NCBI GenBank assembly: GCA_039821605.1
Contig: JBCBNV010000004.1
Coordinates: forward strand, 124,001 to 188,000
Reading direction: 5' to 3'
DNA: 64,000 nucleotides
From: CALBPI01 sp039821605
Lineage (GTDB): Bacteria > Pseudomonadota > Gammaproteobacteria > Steroidobacterales > Woeseiaceae
Shown here: piece after piece, positions 56,719 through 64,000 of the stretch
Position numbering within the stretch: the first letter of the stretch is position 1
Layout: each line of letters begins with the position of its first letter
Position numbers and translations under genes: made by a program
The notes under the pieces: generated by a model
Seen by the model: only the letters and a program-made list of their open reading frames with translations
Told to the model about the DNA's origin: nothing
Databases searched by the model: none

Positions 56719-58890
56719 ATGACTTCGAGACTACCCTGGATCGTGCTCGCCGCCGCGCTGGTTGCCGGCTGCGGCGGGGATACCGAGACGCCCACAACGA
56801 CGGACACCGAGCAAGCCGCCACCGCCGATGACATCGCGGTCAGCGACGCGGAACTGGCCGGCAACCCGTTCCTCGAGGAATGGGACACGCCGTTCGGTGT
56901 GCCGCCCTTCGACAAGATTTCCGACGATGATTTCCTGCCCGCCTTCAAGAAGGGCATGCTCGAGCAGCGCGCCGAGTTTGCGGCCATCGTCAACAATCCC
57001 GAGCCGCCGACCTTCGAGAACACGATTCTTGCGCTCGAGAAGGTTGGAAGCCTGGCGGTCAAGGTGGGACTGACGTTTGGCCCGCTGGCCTCGACCGAGC
57101 TCAATGAGAAGAAGCGCGAACTGCAAAGCGTGATCTATCCGATGTGGACGCGCGAGTACGACAAGATCTTGCTCAACGATGATCTTTGGAATCGTGTCCT
57201 CACCGTCTATGAAGCGCGCGACACGCTCAATCTCAATGAACAGGACGCGCGGTTGCTGGAACTCACGCACCGCAATTTCGTGCGTTCGGGTGCGGCACTC
57301 GATGCCGACACCAAGGCCAAGGTTGCGGCCATCAATGAGCAGATCTCTGGCCTGACCACGCAGTTCGGCCAGAACCTGCTGACGGCAACGAAAGCCTTCA
57401 AGCTCGCAATCGATGACGAAGCCGATACGGCCGGTCTCTCGCCTGCCTTCAAAGCCAGCATCTGGGACGAAGACGCCCAGGCCTGGGTCGTCACGCTCGA
57501 CCGCTCGGTTTACGAAGCGTTCATGACCCAGTCCGAGAACCGCGAGCTGCGTGAACAGGCCTTCAATGGCTATCGCCTGCGCGCGAGCGAAGGTGAAGGC
57601 GACAACGGCCCGCTGGCGATCAAGATCGCACAGCTGCGGGCAGAGCGCGCCGGACTGCTCGGCTACGATTCCCACGCCGACTACATCCTCGAGTACAACA
57701 TGGCGCGCACACCCAAGGGCGCAGAGAACTTCCTGCTGCGCGTCTGGAAGCCGGGCCTCGAGCAGGCCAAGCAGGAACGCGCCGACATGCAGGAGATGGT
57801 CGGCGATGCGTTCGAGTTCGCGGGCCATGACTGGTGGCATTACTCCGAGAAAATCCGCAAGGCGCGTTTCGACATCGACGAAACCGCGCTTAAGCCCTAC
57901 TTCGAGCTCAGCGCGGTCCTTGGCGGTTCCTTCGAAATGGCAGAGCGCCTGTTCGGCATCACGTTTACCGCGCTCGACGCGCCCGTCTGGAATGACGTGG
58001 TTGAAGCCTACGAGGTGCGCGATGCCGACGGCTCGCACCTGGGCGTGTTCATGTTCGACATGTTCGCGCGCGACTCGAAACGCGGCGGTGCCTGGATGAA
58101 CAGTTACCGTTCTGCCTCGAACATCGAGGGCGAGACGATTCGCCCGATCGTGACGAACAACCTCAACATGACGACGCCGCCCGAGGGTGAGCCGGCGCTG
58201 CTGAGTTTTGACGAAGTCACGACGGTGTTCCACGAGTTCGGGCACGGTCTGCACGGCATCATGACCACTATCGACTACCCGACCTTCTCGGGTGTCGACG
58301 GCCCACGTGACTACACGGAATTCCCGGCACAGATCCTCGAGCACTGGACGGCCGAGCCGCAGATGCTCGAGCTCTACGCGCGCCACTACGAGACGGGCGA
58401 GGTCATCCCCGAGGCGCTCGTGGCACGCATGAAGGCCGCCGCGAACCACAACCAGGGCTTCAACACGACGGAGTTCATTGCTGCCGCACTGCTCGACCTG
58501 CGCTGGCACATGCTGACCGCAGAAGAGGCCGCAGCGATCACCGACGCGACGGCGTTCGAGGACCGCGTGCTTGCCGAATACGGTCTCATCGACGAGATCG
58601 AGCCGCGCTACCGCTCGCAGTACTTCAGCCACATCTTCGCGGGCGGCTACTCGGCCGGGTACTACGCCTACCTCTGGTCAGAGATTCTCGACGCCGATGG
58701 CTTCAACGCCTTCAAGGAAGCCGAGGACATCTTCGACCCCGAGGTGGCGGATCGTCTTCGGACCTGGGTGTACGAGGCCGGTGGTCTGCGGGAAGCCGAC
58801 GAGCTCTACCGCAACTTCCGCGGCGCCGACCCGAGCATTGAGCCGCTGCTCATTGGCCGGGGCTTCGACCCGGATGCGGGTGGCGACTAG
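56719..58890 (+). CDS. M3-family peptidyl-dipeptidase (Dcp-like) lipoprotein
   Basis: 723 residues from ATG 56719 with GAGGAG upstream. Lipobox ALVAGCGG followed by an acidic linker. M3 fold: NPFLEEWDTPFGVPPFDKIS at the start of the mature domain, and the zinc site FHEFGHGLHG (HEFGH 505-509) with a later Glu in the distal helix. The C-terminal block YFSHIFAGGYSAGYYAYLWS is typical of Dcp. It releases dipeptides from the C-termini of periplasmic peptides. It is divergent from the CobW-like operon. Confidence 0.93.
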   Translation: MTSRLPWIVLAAALVAGCGGDTETPTTTDTEQAATADDIAVSDAELAGNPFLEEWDTPFGVPPFDKISDDDFLPAFKKGMLEQRAEFAAIVNNPEPPTFENTILALEKVGSLAVKVGLTFGPLASTELNEKKRELQSVIYPMWTREYDKILLNDDLWNRVLTVYEARDTLNLNEQDARLLELTHRNFVRSGAALDADTKAKVAAINEQISGLTTQFGQNLLTATKAFKLAIDDEADTAGLSPAFKASIWDEDAQAWVVTLDRSVYEAFMTQSENRELREQAFNGYRLRASEGEGDNGPLAIKIAQLRAERAGLLGYDSHADYILEYNMARTPKGAENFLLRVWKPGLEQAKQERADMQEMVGDAFEFAGHDWWHYSEKIRKARFDIDETALKPYFELSAVLGGSFEMAERLFGITFTALDAPVWNDVVEAYEVRDADGSHLGVFMFDMFARDSKRGGAWMNSYRSASNIEGETIRPIVTNNLNMTTPPEGEPALLSFDEVTTVFHEFGHGLHGIMTTIDYPTFSGVDGPRDYTEFPAQILEHWTAEPQMLELYARHYETGEVIPEALVARMKAAANHNQGFNTTEFIAAALLDLRWHMLTAEEAAAITDATAFEDRVLAEYGLIDEIEPRYRSQYFSHIFAGGYSAGYYAYLWSEILDADGFNAFKEAEDIFDPEVADRLRTWVYEAGGLREADELYRNFRGADPSIEPLLIGRGFDPDAGGD

Positions 58891-58923
58891 GCTTGAGTCT
58901 GTCTGAGGTCGTCGAGCGCGCGA

Positions 58924-59754
58924 TCAGCTTAAGAGTGCGCGCTCGACGGCCCACCAGAGGCCGATGACTGCGATGAACAAGGACGCGGGGGTGACGACCC
59001 AGCGCCGATAGGTCGTGGTGCCCTTGGTGTCCGCCGTGCCAATGCCGCGCTGTGCTGTGAGCAACACGGCGAGCGTCACGAGCACAATGGCGATCTGCCC
59101 GATCTCCACGCCCACGTTGAAGCCAATCAGGGCGCTCCAGAATTGCCCGGGCGGCAAGCCGAGCTCGCCGAAGAAGCCTGCAAAACCCAGCCCGTGCAGC
59201 AACCCGAACGCGAACACGACGACGGGCCGCCACCGCGGCATGTCACGAACCCAGACGTTTTCGATTGCCACAACAGCGATACTGGCCGCGATCAGGGGCT
59301 CGACGATGCCCGCTGGCGGTGAGATGACGCCGGCGCCCGCCAGCCCCAGCGTTACCGTGTGCGCCAGCGTAAACGTCGTGACCTGAATGACGAGCGGGCG
59401 CAGGCGCGTCGAGGTGAGGACGAGCGCCATCACGAACAGGATGTGATCGAGTCCGCCGGGCAGGATGTGGTCCACGCCGATTCGCGTGTAGAGGCCGAAC
59501 GTTTCGGTGGCGCTGCGTGGCTGCCCCGCCTCGTCGACGAGGGGCTGAACGTCGCGCACGGTGTTATCGCTCGCGCGGTCCATGGCGGCCAGTTGCTCGC
59601 AGAGTAACGGGTCCATGGCGCTCTGCCCCGGAATGCATATCTCGTCTTCGGGATGCGCGGCCGCCGTTGCCGCGACGACGTACGCGGCGAGCAACACGAA
59701 CAGCGCTGCGAGCAGTCTTTCGGGGCGCGCCCGTGTCACATTCGTGTGGTGCAT
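58924..59754 (-). CDS. HupE/UreJ family membrane protein
   Basis: 276 residues from ATG 59754 (an in-frame TTG lies 21 bases upstream). N-terminal helix and a periplasmic segment (HPEDEICIPGQSAMDPLLCE), then about six helices. Family sequence GLYTRIGVDHILPGGLDHIL and VVVFAFGLLHGLGFAGFFGE with conserved His/Asp. HupE proteins import nickel or another divalent metal; UreJ is related. Convergent with the M3 gene by 33 bases and divergent from the PhoD gene. Confidence 0.82.
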   Translation of the reverse strand: MHHTNVTRARPERLLAALFVLLAAYVVAATAAAHPEDEICIPGQSAMDPLLCEQLAAMDRASDNTVRDVQPLVDEAGQPRSATETFGLYTRIGVDHILPGGLDHILFVMALVLTSTRLRPLVIQVTTFTLAHTVTLGLAGAGVISPPAGIVEPLIAASIAVVAIENVWVRDMPRWRPVVVFAFGLLHGLGFAGFFGELGLPPGQFWSALIGFNVGVEIGQIAIVLVTLAVLLTAQRGIGTADTKGTTTYRRWVVTPASLFIAVIGLWWAVERALLS

Positions 59755-59798
59755 TGGCGGTAAGATATCAGGCAACCATTCTTCGCCCGAGTGACGAC

Positions 59799-61457
59799 AT
59801 GAAAATCAATCGCAGAGAGGCCGTAGTCGGGATGACTACGGCCCTGGTATCGCCTGTTGCGGCCTCGATGGGCAAGCAGCCCCGCTTCGACAACGACGTC
59901 TTTGCGCACGGCGTCGCGAGTGGCGACCCCGCCGCCGACAGTGTGGTGCTTTGGACGCGGGTGTCGGGTCAGTCCGGCACGGTATCCGTCGACTGGGTGG
60001 TCGCGATCGACCCGGAACTGCGCGAGGTCATCGCGCGCGGGCGCACGACGACTTCGCCGATCAGCGATTACACGGTCAAGGTCGTGCCAGAAGGTCTGCC
60101 CGCGGGCGCGACCTTGTATTACGGCTTCTCGGCGGCAGGCACCGCCTCGCCAACGGGCCGAACGCGGACGCTGTCCACGGGCAGCCTGGATCAGCTCGTC
60201 ATCGCCGTCGCGAGTTGTTCGAACTTCCCGTTCGGACGCTTCAACGGCTATCAGGCGATCGCCGATGATCCCGAGGTCGATGTCGTCGTCCATCTTGGCG
60301 ACTACATTTACGAGTACAGCGAAGACGGATACGGTGCGGCTGACGGTCGCAAGCTCGGGCGGATTCATGAGCCCGCGCATGAGATCGTGACGCTCTCCGA
60401 CTACCGCACCCGCCACGCGCAGTACAAGCGCGACCCGGGCTCGCTGGCCATGCACGCCATGCATCCACTGATTCCCACCTGGGACGACCACGAGTCGACC
60501 AATAATCCCTGGTCGGGCGGTGCGCAGAACCATCAGGACGGCGAGGGCGATTGGCTCGACCGTCGCAGCGTGTCCCTGCGCGCCTACTACGAGTGGATGC
60601 CCGTGCGCGAACCCGGGCCCGGCGAGCCCCCCGAGCAGCGCCGCGCGCACTTCAGCTTCGGCGATCTCGCGAGCCTGTACATGGTGGAGACACGGCACAT
60701 GGCGCGCGCCGAGCAGGTCGACTTCGCCGATCACGAGGCCGCGCTTGAGACGCCCGAAGCGGCGGCCGCGTTCTACGACGACGTGGTCGGTGACGCGTCG
60801 CGACGCATGATCTCGAGTGCAGACGCCGAGTTCTTGCGGGACGGTCTGGCCGCCTCCGCGTCAAAGGGTCAGCCCTGGCGCATCCTGGCGAACCAGATCA
60901 TCCTTGCGAATGTCGTTGCGCCCGACCTCGACGACGAAGTCTTCGCGAGCGCGCTTGCGATCGACAACGACTACGCGAAACGGCTGTACGCGGGCATGGC
61001 GCAGCTCGGCGAGGTGGGTCTGCCCTTCAATATGGACGCCTGGGACGGTTACCCCGCGGCACGCGAGCGCCTGTACAGCATGTTGTCCGATGTCGGCGCG
61101 CGCGACCTGCTGGCGGTCACGGGTGACACGCATGTCTTCTGGCAGAACCGCTTGTTCGACGCCGCGGGAACCTCCATGGGTCTCGAGCTCGGCACGAGCG
61201 GCATCACGTCACCGAGTGGCTTTCAGGGCTTCGGCAAAGCGGCCGCTGCGCGTCTCGACGCGTTGATCTCCGCGCACAATGACGGCGTCGACTGGGTGCA
61301 CGGCGGTCAGCGTGGATTTGTTCGGCTGACGCTGCGTCGGGAATCGGCCCGAGCGGATTTCGTTGCGCTGTCGACCATCGAGACCCGCAACTTCAAGACA
61401 CGCGTCATCCGATCCGTCGATATCGTCCGGCGCGACGGCACGCTGGACTACGTTTGA
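59799..61457 (+). CDS. PhoD-family alkaline phosphatase/phosphodiesterase
   Basis: 552 residues from ATG 59799. A twin-arginine-like signal is seen in MKINRREAVVGMTTALV. Motifs: FAHGVASGDPAADSVVLWTR (PhoD N-domain), VHLGDYIYEY and WDDHESTNNPW (metal-binding Asp/His), YMVETRHM and AVTGDTHVFW near the end. PhoD enzymes use Fe3+ and Ca2+ and release phosphate from phosphodiesters outside the cytoplasm. Divergent from HupE/UreJ with 44 bases between. Ends 17 bases before the DUF3299 stop. Confidence 0.93.
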   Translation: MKINRREAVVGMTTALVSPVAASMGKQPRFDNDVFAHGVASGDPAADSVVLWTRVSGQSGTVSVDWVVAIDPELREVIARGRTTTSPISDYTVKVVPEGLPAGATLYYGFSAAGTASPTGRTRTLSTGSLDQLVIAVASCSNFPFGRFNGYQAIADDPEVDVVVHLGDYIYEYSEDGYGAADGRKLGRIHEPAHEIVTLSDYRTRHAQYKRDPGSLAMHAMHPLIPTWDDHESTNNPWSGGAQNHQDGEGDWLDRRSVSLRAYYEWMPVREPGPGEPPEQRRAHFSFGDLASLYMVETRHMARAEQVDFADHEAALETPEAAAAFYDDVVGDASRRMISSADAEFLRDGLAASASKGQPWRILANQIILANVVAPDLDDEVFASALAIDNDYAKRLYAGMAQLGEVGLPFNMDAWDGYPAARERLYSMLSDVGARDLLAVTGDTHVFWQNRLFDAAGTSMGLELGTSGITSPSGFQGFGKAAAARLDALISAHNDGVDWVHGGQRGFVRLTLRRESARADFVALSTIETRNFKTRVIRSVDIVRRDGTLDYV

Positions 61458-61474
61458 CTGGGGCCAGACTAGAT

Positions 61475-62374
61475 TTACAGCTCGACGCGCTTGGCGTCAT
61501 GAAGCTTGTACACGGCACCCTTGCCGAGCTCGATGGGTTCGAAGCGCCCTTCGATGACGATGGGCTCCCAGGAGACTTCGATGCCATCGGGCGCCAGGAC
61601 CTCGACCGTACCGGCAGGACCGCCGGGGATGTCGAAGTAGCAGTGCGGCGGGCTCGAGGTGAGCAGGAACCACCGCTGCGAGTTCTCCGCCTGCAATGGC
61701 GTCATGAAGCCGGCAATGCGCACGGTTTCGCCGGCGCGCTCCGAGATGACGCTCGGGAAGTCTGCCGCAATGCTGCCGTCCTCGTAGCGCACGCGCGCCT
61801 GCATGAGGTCCGACCAGGGAATGCCGCGCTCCACTTCCGGAAGTGCCGGGACGCCCGCTGCCGCCAGGCTCAGGACGTTGAGTACGACCTCGGTCTTGGC
61901 GTCGCCCACTTGGACGGTGAGCAGGTCGAGCCCCATCTGACCCGCGAGTACGGTGATTTCGACGATGCCGTAGTTGTCGCTCGTCGTGAGAAGCTCCTCA
62001 GATGTATCGACGACAAGGCTCGTGCCCTTCAGCGATGTCGTCGCTTTGGCGCCGCTCACGGGCGCGCCGTCTGGCGTTTCGATGCGAACGGCCAGGAATG
62101 CGTTGTCGTTTTCGATAACGTCGATGACCAGGCGACCCTGGATATCGGAGTAGCCGCCACGGGCCAGCGGCGTCAGGACGAGCGCGTCTGCGTCCTTGAA
62201 CGCTACCGCGGGTTTGCCTTCGTCGTAGAGGCCGTCACCGCTCTCGGGCTGCGCTGCCAGCTCCTCGTCGCTGAGCCCACCATTGATCACCTTCACCTGC
62301 GCGGCCAGATTGGCTGCGGCAATAGTGGCCAGTACGAGAGCTGTGGCCAGGCCTCTCAATACGTGGGGTGTCAT
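61475..62374 (-). CDS. DUF3299 exported protein of the Zrg-type zinc system
   Basis: 299 residues with a signal peptide (ALVLATIAAANLAAQVKV). The C-terminal DUF3299 domain carries RIAGFMTPLQ, WFLLTSSPPHCYFDIPGGP and VIEGRFEPIELG, with a Cys and His in SPPHCYFD. It follows the permease gene by a 4-base overlap. The same set occurs in Vibrio (zrgABCDE) and Pseudomonas (PA4063-4066), where it responds to zinc limitation. This is probably the last gene of such an operon here. Confidence 0.85.
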   Translation of the reverse strand: MTPHVLRGLATALVLATIAAANLAAQVKVINGGLSDEELAAQPESGDGLYDEGKPAVAFKDADALVLTPLARGGYSDIQGRLVIDVIENDNAFLAVRIETPDGAPVSGAKATTSLKGTSLVVDTSEELLTTSDNYGIVEITVLAGQMGLDLLTVQVGDAKTEVVLNVLSLAAAGVPALPEVERGIPWSDLMQARVRYEDGSIAADFPSVISERAGETVRIAGFMTPLQAENSQRWFLLTSSPPHCYFDIPGGPAGTVEVLAPDGIEVSWEPIVIEGRFEPIELGKGAVYKLHDAKRVEL

Positions 62375-63708
62375 GGTGCCTCCGCTAGTGTTTTCGCAAC
62401 GTCCGTACGATACGCCTGAATGGCCGGGATTGCCGCCGCTGCGACGCCGACAGCGAGCAAGCCCGCGATCAGCGCTGTTTCCACGGGCAGCCAGGTCAGG
62501 CCTGTGAACGAGACGCCGCGCGATTGTTCAAGCCAGGCGCCCAGCAACTCGACCATGGCGTGACCCGCGACGAATCCGAGCAGGATTCCCATCAGGGTCA
62601 ACAGTAGTCCTTCGAGCAGCAATGCGAAGAAGAGTTCCCAGCGCGTGGCACCCAGGCAGCGCAGCATGGCGATGTCGCCGCGCCGCGTGCGCAAAGAACC
62701 GTAGAGCGCCGCGAAGATCGAGAGCCCGGCCGAGACGATCAGGATCCAGGCGAATGCGCGCAGGCCGTCGAGTCCCACGCCGATGAGCTGCAGCACGCGC
62801 GAGACTTCCATCGCGGGAGCTGCGGCCACAAGGTTGCTCGTGGTGTTGATCTGACGCGGCATGGTGACTGCGGCCACGGGCGACCGATAGCTGAGCAGCA
62901 TGGCCGTGATCTCACGGTCTTCCTCGCTGTGGTCGTGCTTTTCGGCGTCGTCGTGACCATGTTCGTCGCCATGGTCGAGCTCTTCGGCGTCGTCGTGATC
63001 ATGCTCGTCGTCGTGCTCGTCGGCATCGTCGTGATCATGTTCGTCGTCGTGCTCGGGTTCCGCGTCAACCGTTGTTGGCGATGCGGGGGCAGCGGGCTCG
63101 TGCAAATCCCAAACGCTGTCGAGTGACGTCAGTACGAGTCGGTCGAGGACCGAGCCTGTGCGACCCAGCACGCCAACAACCCGGTACAGTGAGCGGTCAT
63201 GGCTGTGACCGCCGTCCGAGAAGCCATGGGCGCCCGCGAAGGTCGAGCCGACTTCGAGGCCGGCCGCGGATGCCGCCGCGGCGCCAACAACGGCCTCCAT
63301 GGACCCGGCCCACCAACGACCGTCCGCGATCTCGGCGTCGTAGAGTGTGGCGTAGTCGGGCGTCGTGCCGACAATGCGGAAACCGCGGAAGCTGTCACCC
63401 AGCGATAGTGGTATGGCGCTGGCGATGCGCGGATCTTCGGCCCAGCGCTCGGCTTCGGCCAGCTCGATGTTCCCCGTCGGCACATCGGCGTGATAGACGG
63501 CGGAGAGCACGAGCTGCACGGGGCTGCCCTTGGCCCCGAGTACGAGGTCGATGCCGCGCGCGTCGCGCGACATAGTCTCGGATAACTGGTTGCCCACGAG
63601 CAGCAGCAGGACGATGCTCGCCGTGCCAAGTGCCATGAGCAGCACGTTGACTGCGGACGTCAGCCGCGACAGCCCCAGGTTGGCCAACGCCAGCCGAAGC
63701 CAGCTCAC
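62371..63708 (-). CDS. FtsX-type ABC permease with His-rich metal-binding loop
   Basis: 445 residues with four transmembrane helices in the MacB/FtsX pattern (near 15-40 and three at the C-terminus: AFAWILIVSAGLSIFAALYG, ELFFALLLEGLLLTLMGIL, VETALIAGLLAVGVAAAAI) and a MacB-PCD-like periplasmic domain. Residues 219-261 contain eleven His among Asp and Glu (DDEHDHDDADEHDD and similar), a likely Zn2+ or Ni2+ trap outside the membrane. It matches PA4065/ZrgC-type permeases. Both neighbouring gene junctions overlap by 4 bases. Confidence 0.88.
   Translation of the reverse strand: MSWLRLALANLGLSRLTSAVNVLLMALGTASIVLLLLVGNQLSETMSRDARGIDLVLGAKGSPVQLVLSAVYHADVPTGNIELAEAERWAEDPRIASAIPLSLGDSFRGFRIVGTTPDYATLYDAEIADGRWWAGSMEAVVGAAAASAAGLEVGSTFAGAHGFSDGGHSHDRSLYRVVGVLGRTGSVLDRLVLTSLDSVWDLHEPAAPASPTTVDAEPEHDDEHDHDDADEHDDEHDHDDAEELDHGDEHGHDDAEKHDHSEEDREITAMLLSYRSPVAAVTMPRQINTTSNLVAAAPAMEVSRVLQLIGVGLDGLRAFAWILIVSAGLSIFAALYGSLRTRRGDIAMLRCLGATRWELFFALLLEGLLLTLMGILLGFVAGHAMVELLGAWLEQSRGVSFTGLTWLPVETALIAGLLAVGVAAAAIPAIQAYRTDVAKTLAEAP
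62926..63054 (-). repeat. His/Asp/Glu-rich coding repeat
   Basis: Encodes residues 219-261 of the permease. On the plus strand the segment alternates GTCGTG, ATCATG and CTCGTC units, a near-tandem repeat (for example GTCGTGATCATG occurs twice). Likely length-variable between strains. Confidence 0.7.
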
Positions 63709-64000
63709 GACGACACCCCGAAATCGAAATCACGGTCCAGTGTGCCGCGGATGCGCTGGTCGTGGGTGACGACTATGAGCGTCGCGCCGGCTTCGGACAC
63801 GGCGTCACGCAGCAGGCCAATGGCCTCCGCCGCGTGTTCGTCGTCGAGTGCTGACGTGGGTTCGTCGGCCATGACGATCGGCGGCTTGTGCACGAGCGCT
63901 CGCGCAATGGCTGCGCGTTGCGCCTGCCCCTGGCTGAGCATCGACGGCTTGTGCTGCGCGACGGCGTCGATATTGAGCCGCTTGAGCAGCGCGTCCACGG
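63705..64000 (-). CDS. ABC transporter ATP-binding protein, N-terminus cut off by window edge
   Basis: The C-terminal 98 codons are visible. Features: ABC signature LSQGQAQRAAIARALVHKPP, Walker B IVMADEPTSALDDE and the H-loop VVTHDQRI. It is the MacB/LolD-type ATPase of the FtsX permease, as in PA4064/ZrgB-type loci, with a 4-base overlap to the permease gene. A DUF2796 zinc-binding protein gene would be expected just beyond the right edge. Confidence 0.85.
   Translation of the reverse strand, partial: VDALLKRLNIDAVAQHKPSMLSQGQAQRAAIARALVHKPPIVMADEPTSALDDEHAAEAIGLLRDAVSEAGATLIVVTHDQRIRGTLDRDFDFGVSS

Noticed and set aside
56731..58632. Open frame of more than 600 codons on the minus strand
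   Set aside because: Antisense to the M3 peptidase gene, which has a signal peptide, lipobox and HEFGH site.

Overview
The window looks like the chromosome of a GC-rich, free-living gammaproteobacterium. Pointers are AcnB-type aconitase, YggX, coaBC-dut, DUF4124, many ECF sigma factors, secreted metallopeptidases and a TPR Ser/Thr kinase paired with a sigma factor. A marine lineage such as Woeseiales or a Chromatiales/Xanthomonadales relative would fit, but this is inference from gene content, not from a marker gene. Genes are packed tightly, with ATGA or TGATG overlaps inside operons and several tail-to-tail overlaps between convergent genes.

Layout. 1-2.8 kb: a more AT-rich accessory edge with a cut-off NYN-domain nuclease gene, an orphan secreted protein and a complete IS3-family (IS407-like) element whose transposase has lost a catalytic Asp. 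2.9-9.9 kb: housekeeping genes (coaBC, dut, pyrE, exonuclease III, AmpG-like MFS, MarC, trmB). 9.9-14.3 kb: a degenerate GGDEF-EAL protein and an ECF sigma/anti-sigma/DUF4097 envelope operon ending in a strong terminator. 14.3-18.4 kb: asmA-like, SRPBCC, mutY, yggX. 18.4-23.4 kb: a four-gene operon with two STT3-like membrane glycosyltransferases around a polyprenyl-phosphate-sugar synthase and a GtrA flippase. 23.5-30.1 kb: acyl-CoA synthetase-like gene, egtD/egtB (ergothioneine), TetR, ECF42 with its DGPF partner. 30.2-39.8 kb: tRNA-Phe, lipoproteins, CPBP protease, patatin, M28 peptidase, aconitase B.

40-45.6 kb: a glycine-rich surface lipoprotein, a membrane Ser/Thr kinase with TPRs, and an ECF sigma factor that lacks the usual acidic motif and is probably switched on by phosphorylation. 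45.7-48.3 kb: an isochorismatase-type amidohydrolase with two PuuE-like polysaccharide-deacetylase-fold proteins (likely amide/ureide catabolism). 48.3-61.5 kb: exported proteins (Asp-box propeller, EEP lipoprotein, M1 and M3 peptidases, HupE/UreJ, PhoD) interrupted by a truncated CobW GTPase coupled to DUF1826 behind a Zur-box-like palindrome. 61.5-64 kb: a DUF3299 protein, an FtsX-type permease with a His-rich loop and a cut-off ABC ATPase, matching the ZrgABCDE/PA4063-4066 zinc system.

Best candidates for new biology: the paired STT3-like cluster (a putative lipid-linked glycan or protein-glycosylation system), the 87-residue CobW mini-protein under tandem palindromes, the kinase-controlled ECF module with its glycine-rich lipoprotein, and the doubly degenerate GGDEF-EAL protein.
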